A stretch of 64,000 nt of DNA from Streptomyces adustus (GCF_009377175.1 NZ_VJZD01000001.1:62001-126000), one strand, 5' to 3'; positions 16,943 through 26,075 are shown, numbered from the stretch's first letter. Translations and numbers: made by a program. Notes: generated by a model not told the origin, from the sequence alone.

Positions 16943-17982
16943 ACGACGCCGACCGCGAGGAGATCGCGCGCCTGCTGCCGGCCCCGGCCGACTGGGACCT
17001 TCCGCGCGAGCAGCACCTTCGTCACAAGGAACTGCTGATGCACCGCATCGACCGAGACAACGACCAGGAGCAGACGGCTCGTCCCCGCCCGGCCCGGCGG
17101 CTGCTGCGGCCCGCGCTGCTGGCCCCCGCGACGGCCCTGGCCCTGGCCGGCGCGCTGGCCGCGGGAGTCGCCCTGAACGGCAACGGCGGGACACCCCGAG
17201 GCACTTCCTCGCACGGTGCGGCCACGGACATGCGACCCGTCGCGGCGCTCCTGGGCCGGATCTCCGCCGCCGCCGAGGAACGCACCACGCCCGAGGTGCG
17301 GGACGACCAGTTCGTCTACACCCGGGAGAAGGCCCGCGGGGCCGACCTGACCAGTGGCAAGGCCGTCCTCGGCCCGCTCCGGGAGCGGGAGGTGTGGGCC
17401 GCCCAGGAACCAGGGCCCCTGCGCAAGCTCGGTCTGGTGCGGGAGGACGGCGAGACGCTGCCGATCAACGCCGAGTTCGGTGACACCGACGGCACCCCGG
17501 CCGGGATCAACCGGGCCACCTACCGCTGGCTCGGCTCGCTGCCCACCGACCCCGACAAGCTGCTGGCCTACCTGTACGCGAACACCCCGCACGCCGAGGG
17601 CCGGGGACGGGACCAGGCGGTGTTCGAGCAGATCGGGTCTCTGCTCGGCGGGATGATGCCGCCCGACACGGCCGCCGCGTTCTATCGGGCCGCGGCGAAG
17701 ATCCCCGGCGTCTCCGCGGCTCCGCGGGCGCGGGACGCGATCGGCCGCCGGGGGCTCGGCATCGCCCGGGACGACACGGGCTACGGGATCCGCACCGAGT
17801 GGGTCTTCGACGAGAAGGACTACTCCTATCTCGGCTCCCGCAGCTATCTGATCAAGGACACCTCGTACGGGAAGTCCGGCACGCTGCTGTCCAGCGAGGC
17901 CGAGCTGGAACTCGCCGTCGTCGACAAGGCCGGCCGGCAGCCCTCGGCCGCGGACCGTATCCGGACCCGACGCCAGAGCTGA
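16939..17982 (+). CDS. CU044_5270 family membrane protein, sigma partner
   Basis: The 347-residue protein has a cytoplasmic N-terminal segment of about 50 residues, one membrane helix (about 52-78, LLRPALLAPATALALAGALAAGVAL) and a 260-residue outer domain. ATG 16939 overlaps the sigma stop and has GGGAGGAG upstream. Proteins of this family are commonly encoded right after ECF sigma factors in actinomycetes and are presumed to hold or sense for them, although no zinc-binding anti-sigma motif is visible. The outer domain contains the repeated strand pattern typical of the family. Confidence 0.82.
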   Translation: MNDADREEIARLLPAPADWDLPREQHLRHKELLMHRIDRDNDQEQTARPRPARRLLRPALLAPATALALAGALAAGVALNGNGGTPRGTSSHGAATDMRPVAALLGRISAAAEERTTPEVRDDQFVYTREKARGADLTSGKAVLGPLREREVWAAQEPGPLRKLGLVREDGETLPINAEFGDTDGTPAGINRATYRWLGSLPTDPDKLLAYLYANTPHAEGRGRDQAVFEQIGSLLGGMMPPDTAAAFYRAAAKIPGVSAAPRARDAIGRRGLGIARDDTGYGIRTEWVFDEKDYSYLGSRSYLIKDTSYGKSGTLLSSEAELELAVVDKAGRQPSAADRIRTRRQS

Positions 17983-18014
17983 CCGCTCGCCGTCGGAAGG
18001 TCCCGGAGCTCGAT

Positions 18015-18060
18015 CGCGCTCCGACCCGCCACCGCTCTCACGGCAGGGGGTCGGAGCGCG
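18015..18060. terminator. Bidirectional terminator
   Basis: A perfect 13-bp stem (18015-18027 and 18048-18060) between the convergent sigma-partner gene and lacI gene. Confidence 0.8.
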
Positions 18061-18086
18061 GGATGCGCCCCCCGCCGAACCCCGGG

Positions 18087-19082
18087 TCAGGTCGAGTTGC
18101 GTTCGACCAGTCGGGGCGGGAACACCAGTCGGCGGTGGGTGTGGCCGGGGCGGTCCTCGTCGAGCAGGAGTTCCGCGGCGGCCTTGCCGAGGTCGTACCC
18201 GCCGACGTGCACCGAGGTGAGCGGCACGCCCGCGGTCGCGGCCGAGTGGATGTCGTCGTACCCCACGATCGCGAGATCGTCGGGTACGCGCAGCTTCGCC
18301 CGGAAGGCGGTCTGCATGACGCCCAGCGCGAGCAGGTCGTTGGCGCAGAAGACCGCCGTGACCCGCTCGCTCGCCGTCAGCAGCTGTTCCCCGGCGCGCC
18401 GCCCCTGGTCGACGGTGAACGCGCCGGCCTCGACGATCCGCAGGACCTCCGCCGGGCGGCCGGCCCGCTCCAGCGCCTGACGGCTGCCCGCGAGGCGGTC
18501 CTTCGACTGGCGCATGTGCATCGGGCCGGTGATGAAGGCGATGCGCTCATGGCCGCGGGCCAGGAGATGGGTGATCGCCGAGTCGGCGCCGGCCACGTCG
18601 TCGACCGCGACGGAGCAGACGTCCGGGTAGGTCTCCGCGTTGTCGAGGAGGACCACCCGCAGCCCGCGGGCGCGCAGCCCCTCCAGCCAGTGGCTGTTGA
18701 GGTCGGCGGGGGTGATCAGCACACCCGCCGCGTTCTGCTGGGCGAGCAGCTGGAGGTAGCGCTCCTCCTTGTCCGCCAGGACGTCGGTGTTGCACAGCAT
18801 CACCGTCCGCCCCTCGGCGTGCAGCAGGTCCTCGGCACCACGGGCGATATCGGTGAGGAAGGGGTTGCGCACGTCGAAGACGACCAGTCCGACCATGCTG
18901 CCCCGGCTGCCCGACAGCTGCCGGGCGGCCAGGTTGGGCACGTAGCCGAGGACGTCGATGGCGTCCTCGACCCGTTGCCGCGTGCCCCGGGCCACCTTCT
19001 CGGGCCTGTTGAGCACGTTGGAGACGGTGGCGATCGAGACTCCGGCGCGCAGCGCCACGTCCTTGATCCCGATGGTGTTCAT
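18087..19082 (-). CDS. LacI family regulator of the rhamnoside genes
   Basis: The 331-residue protein has the HTH GIKDVALRAGVSIATVSNVLNRP, hinge LGYVPNLAARQLS and a periplasmic-binding-like effector domain with GYDDIHSAATAGVPLTSVHV. It lies directly downstream of the GH78 rhamnosidase gene on the same strand (76 bases). A near-perfect copy of the shared operator is 39 bases before its start, and two more lie in the divergent region between rhamnosidase and ABC genes. It is the probable local repressor, relieved by rhamnose or a rhamnoside; this is inferred from context. Confidence 0.9.
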   Translation of the reverse strand: MNTIGIKDVALRAGVSIATVSNVLNRPEKVARGTRQRVEDAIDVLGYVPNLAARQLSGSRGSMVGLVVFDVRNPFLTDIARGAEDLLHAEGRTVMLCNTDVLADKEERYLQLLAQQNAAGVLITPADLNSHWLEGLRARGLRVVLLDNAETYPDVCSVAVDDVAGADSAITHLLARGHERIAFITGPMHMRQSKDRLAGSRQALERAGRPAEVLRIVEAGAFTVDQGRRAGEQLLTASERVTAVFCANDLLALGVMQTAFRAKLRVPDDLAIVGYDDIHSAATAGVPLTSVHVGGYDLGKAAAELLLDEDRPGHTHRRLVFPPRLVERNST

Positions 19083-19120
19083 CTCCGTGAGCCCTTCGAA
19101 CGGCCGCCCAGGACGGTCGG

Positions 19121-19134
19121 TTGTAACGCTTCAA
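19121..19134. promoter_or_regulatory. LacI operator before lacI (autoregulation)
   Basis: TTGTAACGCTTCAA, the same operator as at 21866 and 22133 with one half-site mismatch, 39 bases upstream of the lacI start at 19082. Confidence 0.75.
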
Positions 19135-19158
19135 TTGGGTGTGGACATGGTAGCCGGA

Positions 19159-21777
19159 TCAATCATCCTGGCCGCCAGGCGTTTCGGGCCAGGGCAGTTC
19201 GAAGCTGTGGATCCCGCTGCCGACGGTGGTCGACCAGCCCGGCAGATCGACGTCCGCCGTGGTGTTCGGCGGCACCTTGGCCCGCACACTCAGCGTGCCG
19301 CCGCTCACCCGCCAGTCGACCTCGGCGGGACCGTACGGAGTCAGCAGGCGGGCACCGGCGCGGGTGAGACCGCCGCCGGGGCGCGGTGCGATCCGCAGCC
19401 GCCGGTAGCCGGGGGCGGCGGGCGCCAGGCCGGCGACGACACGGTGGAGGTAGTCGGCGACGGCGCCCAGGGCGTAGTGGTTGAAGGAGGTCATCTCGCC
19501 GGGGTTGACGGTGCCGTCGGGCAGCATGCTGTCCCAGCGTTCCCAGACGGTCGTCGCGCCCTGGGTGACCGGGTACAGCCAGGACGGCCGTTCGTGTTGC
19601 AGGAGCAGTCGGTACGCGGTTTCGTGGTGGCCGGTGTCGCCGAGCGCGTCGCAGACCTCGGGGGTGCCGGCGAATCCGGTGGCGATGCGGTGTCCGTCCT
19701 TGGCGACCAGGTCCGCCAGCCGCTCCCCGGCCCGCGCGCGACTCTCCGCGTCGGGCAGCAGGTCGAAGCGCAGGGCCAGCGCGTAGGCGGTCTGGGTGTC
19801 GGACGTCATCCGCCCGTCGGGGGTGCGGAAGGTGCGCAGAAAGGCTGCGCGGGCCTGGTCGGCGAGGTCCAGATAGCGTCGTTCGTCGGCGCTCTCGCCG
19901 AGTTCGGCCGCGGTGAGCGAGAGGATCCGCGCGGAGTGCGCCAGATAGGCCTGGGCGACCAGGTGGGCGTCGGTGCGCGCCTGCCAGGGATCCTCGGGGG
20001 GTGAGGCGGGGTCGAGCCAGTCCCCCAGCTGCTTGCCCTGCCGCCACACGCCGTCCTCGCCGCGCTGGGAGTCCATCAGGTCGACCCAGGCACGGGCGCT
20101 GGCGTACTGGGCGCGCAGCACGCCGCGGTCACCGAAGCGCTGGAACAACGTCCAGGGCACCAGTACGGCGGCGTCGCCCCACACCGCGGCCGCCCAGGCC
20201 GGCGTCCACTCGGGGACCGAGATCGCCGGGACGATGAACGGAACCGTGCCGTCCGCGTACTGGTCGTGGGCGAGGTCGGCCAGCCACGAGGTGAGCATGC
20301 CCGCGCAGTCGTAGAGGAAGGACGCGGTGGGCGCGAAGACCTGGATGTCTCCGGTCCAGCCGAGCCGTTCGTCGCGCTGCGGGCAGTCGGTGGGTACGTC
20401 GAGGAAGTTGCCGCGCATGCTCCAGCGGATGTTGTCGTGGAGCCGGTTCAGCAGCGCGTCCGAGGAGGAGAACCAGCCGGTGCGCCGCATGTCGGTGTGC
20501 AGCACCTGCGCGGTGACGTCGAGGGGCGAGCGGTCCTCGGGCCAGCCGGTGACCTCGACGTAGCGGAAGCCGTGGACGGTGAAGCGGGGCTCCCACTCCT
20601 CCGGGCCGCCGCCCTTGAGGACGTAGGTGTCGGTGGAGACGGCGTGGCGCAGCGGGCGGGTGTAGAGCTCGCCGTCCTGAAGGACCTCGGCGTGGCGCAG
20701 GGTGATGGTCGTGCCGGCCTCGCCCTGGACGCGGATGCGCACCCGGCCGGCCAGGTTCTGGCCGAAGTCGAGGATCCTGCGCCCACTGGGCGAGGTGAGG
20801 ACCTCCTCGGGCGCCCGGCTCTCGGTGCGGCGGACGGGGGGTCCGGGCGGGGCGCACAGCGTGCCGGCGTCGAAGGGGATCTGCTGGACCGGCTGCCAGC
20901 GGGAGGCGTCGTACTCCGGGCGGGACCATCCGGTCGACTCCGCGCGGGCGTCGTAGCGTTCGCCCTCGTACAGGCCGGCGAAGGTGATCGGCCCGTAGGC
21001 GTAGCGCCAGCCGTCGCCGGTAGCGACCACCACCCGGCTGCCGTCCGCACAGTCGACCTCCAGCTGGGCCAGCAGTCCGGTGTGGCTTCCGTAGTGGTCG
21101 GTGCGGCCGCCGTGGATGCCGAAGCGTCCGCTGAACCACCCCTCGCCCAGCCAGGCGCCCAGCGCGTTGGGCCCCTCGTTGACGAGGGCGGTGACGTCAT
21201 GGGTGGCGTAGCGAAGGCGGTGGTGGTAGCTGCTCCACCCGGGAGCGAGCACCTCGTCGCCGACCCGCGCCCCGTTCAGCTCGGCCTCGTACAGCCCGTG
21301 CGCGCTGACGTAGAGGCGGGCGCGGACGGCGGGGGCGGGCAGGACGAAGGTGGTGCGCAGCAGGGCGGGCCGGGTGAGTTCGGGCACGGCGGGCGTGATC
21401 ATGGCGGCAGTGAACTCGTCGGCCGACAGCAGCCCGGCCTCCACGGTGAGGGCCGGACTCCACGGCGAGCGGGTGCCGTCCTGGCCCCACACCCGCACGC
21501 GCACGGTGCGGCGCTCCCGGGAGGCGAGCGCGGGCACGTCCTCGGGCCACGCCACGAGGACGGAGTCGCCGCTCTCGGTGCGCCCGCTGGTCCAGGACGG
21601 GCCGGTCTCCGGCGAGATCTCCAGTTCGTAGGCCTGCTGGAGCCATCCGTCGGGTGCGGTGTCGACCACCCAGGAGAACCGCGGGCGGGCCTCGCCGAGG
21701 CCGAGGCCGCTTCCGCGGTGTTCGGCGGTCGGTGCGGCCACCACCACGGACGCGTCGGCCTTCGGATTGTCGGGCAT
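19159..21777 (-). CDS. Alpha-L-rhamnosidase, GH78
   Basis: The 872-residue protein starts at ATG 21777 with CAGGAG seven bases upstream; the longer in-frame extension lacks a ribosome site and would cover the operator. N-terminal beta domains are followed by the (alpha/alpha)6 barrel with the diagnostic DCPQRDERLGWTGDIQ motif holding the catalytic acid, and later VWERWDS with the second acidic residue; the C-terminal PGGGLTRAGARLLTPYGP segment is typical. There is no signal peptide, so it acts in the cytoplasm on imported rhamnosides. It is divergent from the ABC importer genes with operators in between. Confidence 0.95.
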   Translation of the reverse strand: MPDNPKADASVVVAAPTAEHRGSGLGLGEARPRFSWVVDTAPDGWLQQAYELEISPETGPSWTSGRTESGDSVLVAWPEDVPALASRERRTVRVRVWGQDGTRSPWSPALTVEAGLLSADEFTAAMITPAVPELTRPALLRTTFVLPAPAVRARLYVSAHGLYEAELNGARVGDEVLAPGWSSYHHRLRYATHDVTALVNEGPNALGAWLGEGWFSGRFGIHGGRTDHYGSHTGLLAQLEVDCADGSRVVVATGDGWRYAYGPITFAGLYEGERYDARAESTGWSRPEYDASRWQPVQQIPFDAGTLCAPPGPPVRRTESRAPEEVLTSPSGRRILDFGQNLAGRVRIRVQGEAGTTITLRHAEVLQDGELYTRPLRHAVSTDTYVLKGGGPEEWEPRFTVHGFRYVEVTGWPEDRSPLDVTAQVLHTDMRRTGWFSSSDALLNRLHDNIRWSMRGNFLDVPTDCPQRDERLGWTGDIQVFAPTASFLYDCAGMLTSWLADLAHDQYADGTVPFIVPAISVPEWTPAWAAAVWGDAAVLVPWTLFQRFGDRGVLRAQYASARAWVDLMDSQRGEDGVWRQGKQLGDWLDPASPPEDPWQARTDAHLVAQAYLAHSARILSLTAAELGESADERRYLDLADQARAAFLRTFRTPDGRMTSDTQTAYALALRFDLLPDAESRARAGERLADLVAKDGHRIATGFAGTPEVCDALGDTGHHETAYRLLLQHERPSWLYPVTQGATTVWERWDSMLPDGTVNPGEMTSFNHYALGAVADYLHRVVAGLAPAAPGYRRLRIAPRPGGGLTRAGARLLTPYGPAEVDWRVSGGTLSVRAKVPPNTTADVDLPGWSTTVGSGIHSFELPWPETPGGQDD

Positions 21778-21865
21778 GGGTCGGCTCCTGTTCTCTGCTG
21801 ACCGGGACACAGGCGGGTCTCCGCGCCGGCTCTCCGTGGGAGATGCAGCCAGTCGATAAAAATAG

Positions 21866-21877
21866 TGAAACGCTTCA
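21866..21877. promoter_or_regulatory. LacI operator before GH78 gene
   Basis: TGAAACGCTTCA, a 12-bp operator with a central CG, 89 bases upstream of the rhamnosidase start on the minus strand. Its complement TGAAGCGTTTCA is identical to the operator at 22133. Confidence 0.85.
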
Positions 21878-22090
21878 ATCACCGGATGAGGCACACCGTA
21901 AGGACGTCCACGCGATCACGTCAAGCACGTCTTCGGATGCCAACTGCCTTCGTCAGCCACCCTCGAACACCTTCATAGGGTCCTCTGAGCTGCTGAAACA
22001 CAGTCAGCGAAGGCGAGGAGCCGCACGGGATCCCGGAAGCCGACGCACCGAGCGGGAGCAGAAGAGGGATGAGTAATCACGACATCACTC

Positions 22091-22119
22091 TTGACAGCAC
22101 TCTGCGGCGAACCTAGCTT
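22091..22119 (+). promoter_or_regulatory. Promoter of ABC importer operon
   Basis: TTGACA (22091-22096), a 17-base spacer and TAGCTT (22114-22119): one of the best vegetative promoters in the window. The predicted start (about 22126) lies just before the operator 22133-22144, an ideal position for repression. Confidence 0.75.
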
Positions 22120-22132
22120 CTGGCCAGTGATT

Positions 22133-22144
22133 TGAAGCGTTTCA
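22133..22144. promoter_or_regulatory. LacI operator before ABC importer operon
   Basis: TGAAGCGTTTCA just downstream of the predicted transcription start, 64 bases before the first permease gene. Confidence 0.85.
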
Positions 22145-22207
22145 GCTTCAGCGAAACACCATCGTGGCGGCTGAACGGCGCGCTGCACGACTCGATGGAG
22201 AGCCGAC

Positions 22208-23167
22208 ATGGCCACAGTGGCGACCAGTTCCTTCCAGAAGCACCGTGACGGGCCACCGGACAAGCCGCCCGCACCGCACACGGGCAAGCGGCGGCTGTCC
22301 CGCCAGCGTGCCCCCTGGTGGTTCGTCCTGCCGGCCCTGGCCTTCTTCGCCTTCGTGGTGCTGGTGCCCAGCGCGCAGGGCGGCTGGTGGGCCTTCACCG
22401 ACTGGGACGGCATCAGCCCGGTCAAGCACTTCGTCGGCCTCGACCAGTTCCGCACCCTGTGGCACGACCAGGCGGCACGGGACGCGGTGGGGACCACGCT
22501 GCTCGCCGCGCTCAGCATCACGATCGTGCAGAACGCGATCGGTCTGCTGCTCGCCCTCGGCGTCAACGCCCACCTCAAGAGCCGCAACATCCTGCGTGTC
22601 CTCTTCTTCGCGCCGGCCGTCATCACCCCCGTGGTGACCGCCTATCTGTGGAAGTACCTCTACGCCCCGGAAGGCGCGATCAACGCCCTGCTGAAGACGG
22701 TCGGTCTCGGCTTCCTGCGCCAGGACTGGCTCGGCGACCCCGATGTGGCGCTGTGGTCGGTCGTCGCCGTGGTCGTCTGGCAGTTCGCCGGCTACTCCAT
22801 GGTCATCTTCCTGGCCGGACTCCAGTCGATCCCCCAGGAGATCTACGAGGCCGCGGCGGTGGACGGCGCGGGCCCGGTCCGGCGCTTCTGGTCGGTCATC
22901 CGCCCGATGCTGGCCCCGGCCATCACGATCAACCTGATGCTGTCGATCATCGGCGGACTGAAACTCTTCGACCAGGTGTGGGTGATGACCCAGGGCGGCC
23001 CGGGCGGTGCCACCGACACCCTGTCCACCGTCATCTACAAGCAGGCGTTCCAGTTCAACAAGTACGGCTACAGCATCGCCATGGGCCTGGTGCTGACCCT
23101 CTTCGTGATCGTGGTCAGCGGCCTCCAGTACGGCTACCTCAGCCGCCAGGAGAAGAAGAACTCATGA
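22208..23167 (+). CDS. Sugar ABC importer permease (MalF type)
   Basis: The 319-residue protein has six membrane helices and the cytoplasmic EAA loop EIYEAAAVDGAGPVRRFWSVIRPMLAP that docks the ATPase. ATG 22208 follows GGAGAG. It is the first gene of an operator-controlled operon with the second permease (ATGA overlap) and the binding lipoprotein. Its position opposite a cytoplasmic rhamnosidase suggests import of rhamnose-containing oligosaccharides or glycosides; the substrate is inferred. Confidence 0.9.
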   Translation: MATVATSSFQKHRDGPPDKPPAPHTGKRRLSRQRAPWWFVLPALAFFAFVVLVPSAQGGWWAFTDWDGISPVKHFVGLDQFRTLWHDQAARDAVGTTLLAALSITIVQNAIGLLLALGVNAHLKSRNILRVLFFAPAVITPVVTAYLWKYLYAPEGAINALLKTVGLGFLRQDWLGDPDVALWSVVAVVVWQFAGYSMVIFLAGLQSIPQEIYEAAAVDGAGPVRRFWSVIRPMLAPAITINLMLSIIGGLKLFDQVWVMTQGGPGGATDTLSTVIYKQAFQFNKYGYSIAMGLVLTLFVIVVSGLQYGYLSRQEKKNS

Positions 23168-23985
23168 ACCGCTACACATGGCGCACAGGGCTTCTCGAAG
23201 CGGTCATGGTCCTCGTCGGGCTGGTCTTCGCCTTCCCTGTCTACGTGCTGGTCTCCATCGCCCTGCGCAAGGAGGGCGACACCGCCTCACCGATCGCTCC
23301 GCCCTCGCACCCGACGCTGGCCAACTTCGGCGACGCATGGCAGAAGGCCGGGCTGGGCGCGGCCATCGGCAACAGCTTCATGGTCACCGCCGGCAGTGTC
23401 GTACTGATCGTCGCCCTGGCCGCCGCGGCCGCGTATCCGCTGGCCCGGTCGACCCGGCACTGGTCGCGGTGGGTCTTCGCGGTCTTCATGCTGGGGCTGC
23501 TGCTGCCCTTCCAGCTCGCCCTGATCCCGCTCTACCAGACCATGCGCGACCTGGGCCTGCTCGGCAACCCTCTGGCCCTGATCATCTTCTACACCGGTCT
23601 GCAACTGCCGTTCTCCATCTTCATGTACACCGGGTTCCTGCGGTCCCTGGACCCCGGCTACGAGGAAGCTGCGCTGATGGACGGCTGCGGTCCGGTACGT
23701 GCCTTCGTCCGGGTGGTGTTCCCGCTGATGCGGCCCATCACCGGGACGGTGGTCATCCTCAACGTCATCTTCGTCTGGAACGACTTCCTCACCCCGCTGC
23801 TCTACCTCAGCGGGTCGGGCCGCCAGACCATCCCCGTGGCCCTGTTCGGGTTCGTCGGACAGTACGTCTCCCAGTGGCCCATGGTCTTCGCCGGTCTGAT
23901 CATCGGCATCCTGCCGGTCCTGGCCGCCTACTTCCTCATGCAGAAGCGCATCATCCAGGGCTTCGCCGGCGGCCTGAAGGGCTGA
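23164..23985 (+). CDS. Sugar ABC importer permease (MalG type)
   Basis: The 273-residue protein has six membrane helices and the EAA loop GYEEAALMDGCGPVRAFVRVVFPLMRP. The start ATG 23164 overlaps the preceding stop (ATGA), so the permeases are made in step. The C-terminal QKRIIQGFAGGLKG is typical of CUT1 permeases, which use a shared MsiK-type ATPase in Streptomyces; no ATPase gene occurs in the window. Confidence 0.92.
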   Translation: MNRYTWRTGLLEAVMVLVGLVFAFPVYVLVSIALRKEGDTASPIAPPSHPTLANFGDAWQKAGLGAAIGNSFMVTAGSVVLIVALAAAAAYPLARSTRHWSRWVFAVFMLGLLLPFQLALIPLYQTMRDLGLLGNPLALIIFYTGLQLPFSIFMYTGFLRSLDPGYEEAALMDGCGPVRAFVRVVFPLMRPITGTVVILNVIFVWNDFLTPLLYLSGSGRQTIPVALFGFVGQYVSQWPMVFAGLIIGILPVLAAYFLMQKRIIQGFAGGLKG

Positions 23986-23994
23986 CCGCCCGCC

Positions 23995-24078
23995 GCCTTC
24001 CTCGCCGAGCCCGCCGCTCGTCCCTGCCGAGCCCGCCGCTCGTCCTTTTCGAGCCGCTCGTCCCTTCCGAGCCGCCCT
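23995..24078. repeat. Imperfect short tandem repeat between permease and binding-protein genes
   Basis: About three and a half copies of a CGAGCCcgccGCTCGTCC-type unit lie in the 161-base gap. They can fold into GAGC/GCTC stems and may set the ratio of binding protein to permease. Confidence 0.45.
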
Positions 24079-24146
24079 CGCGGTACCCCACGCCCGGCGT
24101 CGGCTGTGCAACACCTCTCCATCCCGTTGAACACCTTGGAGCCGTC

Positions 24147-25412
24147 ATGAGAGCAAGCCGTCCCGCCGCCGCCACGCTGGCCGTCCTCGGCCTCGCCGCG
24201 TTCACCGCCGCCTGCACCTCCGACACCGCGGGCAGCGGCGGCGGCGACACCCTGCGGGTCGCCGCCAACTCCACCGACCGGGAGCCCATGGACGCCGTCG
24301 TCGCGGCCTTCCGGAAGGCGAACCCCGACATCAAGGTCAGCGTCACCTACGCCGACACGGACCAGCTCCAGTCCACCCTGCGCACCCAGCTGTCCTCCGG
24401 CACCGCTCCGGACGTCTTCACGGTCTGGCCCGGCAACGGCAACCCCGGAGCGCTCCAGGTCCTCCAGAAGGGCGGCTACCTCGCCGACCTCAGCGGCTAC
24501 TCCTTCGCCTCGAAGATCTCCGACGGCGACAAGAGCGTCACCCAGGTCGACGGCAAGACCTACATCGTCCCCGTCACCTTCAACGGCATCGGCGCCATCT
24601 ACAACAAGGCGACGCTGACGGAGATCGGCGGCACCGAGCCCAAGACCTGGGACGACGTCCTCGCCCTGTGCACCAAGGCCAAGGACCACGGCAAGGTGCT
24701 GCTCGCCCTCGGCAACCAGACCAACTGGGTGACCCAGCTGGTCGACTACTCCCTCGCCGCGACGACCGTCTACGCCCAGAACCCCGACTTCGACGCCGAA
24801 CTCAGCGCCGGAAAAGCCACGTTCGCGGGCTCCGCGTGGAAGCAGACCATGCAGAAGTACCTCGACCTCGACAAGGCGGGCTGCTTCAGCAAGAACCCCA
24901 ACGGCACCAGCTACGAGACGTCCATCTCCGACGTCGCCCAGGGCAAGGCCGTCGGCGTGGTCCAGGTGACCACGAGCATCCCGCAGGTGCAGAAGGAGGC
25001 GGGCGCCGACGCCGAACTGGGCATGTTCGCACTGCCGTCGACCAACAACGCCGACGAGACCCGCATACCCGCCGCCGTCTCCGCCGCGTACGGTCTGAAC
25101 GCCGCCGGCAAGCACGCGGCCGAGGGCAAGAAGTTCGTCGAGTTCCTCGCGTCGAGCGAGGGCCAGAAGATCTACGCGGAGAAGGGCAGCACCCTGCCCG
25201 TGCTGCCCAACGACTCCTTCAAGGCCGACCCGGCCCTGACCGGCCTGATCGACATGCAGAAGAACGGCAAGACCGTGCCGTTCATGGACCAGCGGTGGCC
25301 GAACCCCGAGGTCCAGGCCACTCACTTCACCGCGGTGCAGAAGCTGTTCTCCGGCAGCGAGAGCGTCGACGAGGCGCTGAAGAGCATGGACGACGCCGCC
25401 AAGAAGAGCTGA
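24147..25412 (+). CDS. Sugar-binding lipoprotein of ABC importer (CUT1)
   Basis: The 421-residue protein has a lipoprotein signal (lipobox FTAAC, Cys about 28). The mature part is a family 1 extracellular solute-binding protein (VVAAFRKANPDIKVSVTYADTDQLQSTLRTQLSSGTAPDVF, and later KKFVEFLASSEGQKIYAEKG). ATG 24147 follows TTGGAG. It is the third gene after the two permeases, whereas the binding protein usually comes first in such operons. It captures the sugar outside the membrane. Confidence 0.92.
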   Translation: MRASRPAAATLAVLGLAAFTAACTSDTAGSGGGDTLRVAANSTDREPMDAVVAAFRKANPDIKVSVTYADTDQLQSTLRTQLSSGTAPDVFTVWPGNGNPGALQVLQKGGYLADLSGYSFASKISDGDKSVTQVDGKTYIVPVTFNGIGAIYNKATLTEIGGTEPKTWDDVLALCTKAKDHGKVLLALGNQTNWVTQLVDYSLAATTVYAQNPDFDAELSAGKATFAGSAWKQTMQKYLDLDKAGCFSKNPNGTSYETSISDVAQGKAVGVVQVTTSIPQVQKEAGADAELGMFALPSTNNADETRIPAAVSAAYGLNAAGKHAAEGKKFVEFLASSEGQKIYAEKGSTLPVLPNDSFKADPALTGLIDMQKNGKTVPFMDQRWPNPEVQATHFTAVQKLFSGSESVDEALKSMDDAAKKS

Positions 25413-25466
25413 CGCCCGGACACCGGCACCGGTTTCACACCCGTACCGACACCGATATCGACGCCC

Positions 25467-25520
25467 AGGACGGCCCGCACGCCGCCGCGCTCCACGCCGG
25501 CGACGGACGCGGGCCGTCCT
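25467..25520. terminator. Terminator after ABC operon
   Basis: Perfect 12-bp arms (25467-25478 and 25509-25520) 55 bases after the binding-protein stop; the loop is long (30 bases) and may itself fold. Confidence 0.55.
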
Positions 25521-25604
25521 CGGCCCGCTGACCGGGCCCCACTCCTGTGCGCGGCTCCGAAGCGACGGCAGCTTCCCATCGGTCATGACGGCGACGGCAG
25601 GCGA

Positions 25605-26075
25605 TCACTGGAGGGCGCCGCTGCGTCTGCCTTCCTGGAGCAGAGCCTGCACCAGAGCCGACTTCGCTCCTGGCGCCACGAACCACAGGGGTGCGGCGGA
25701 AGAGCTTCTGAATATCTCGATGCGGTGGCCGGCCACGACGTGACCCACGATCACCGTCTGCTGCACCCCGGTCACCTCGCTCCAGGCCACCGAGTCCCGT
25801 ACCCGCCCGAACCGGTTGCTGACGGCCACACCGTCCGTGCACAGGTAGCACCTGTTCGCACCCAGCCGGGCGGTCAGCCGACGCCATCCGAACTTCAGGG
25901 CGTACACCGCGACCACCACGGCCGTCGTGGGAACCGCGTTGTCGTCGACCGCGGACGGGTTGACGACAGTGGTGACGAGCATGGCGATCCAGGCCAGCAG
26001 CATGGCTGTTCCGTGTCCCCGACGCTGCGGCGCCCAGTCGTCGTGGTCACCCGTCCGCCCGGTCCGGCAGGACAT
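25605..26075 (-). CDS. Membrane-anchored PH-like domain protein
   Basis: The protein is about 156 residues if started at ATG 26075; ATG 26003 would give a 132-residue form beginning at the first helix. Two membrane helices (LLAWIAMLVTTVV and TTAVVVAVYALKFGW) precede a beta-rich domain, CYLCTDGVAVSNRFGRVRDSVAWSEVTGVQQ, of the bacterial PH type common in small actinobacterial membrane proteins. Function unknown. It converges on the ABC operon terminator and is divergent from the secreted protein at 26157. Confidence 0.6.
   Translation of the reverse strand: MSCRTGRTGDHDDWAPQRRGHGTAMLLAWIAMLVTTVVNPSAVDDNAVPTTAVVVAVYALKFGWRRLTARLGANRCYLCTDGVAVSNRFGRVRDSVAWSEVTGVQQTVIVGHVVAGHRIEIFRSSSAAPLWFVAPGAKSALVQALLQEGRRSGALQ

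Noticed and set aside
21778..21894. Longer N-terminus of the GH78 rhamnosidase
   Set aside because: It would pass through the LacI operator and has no ribosome site; ATG 21777 has CAGGAG at the right distance.
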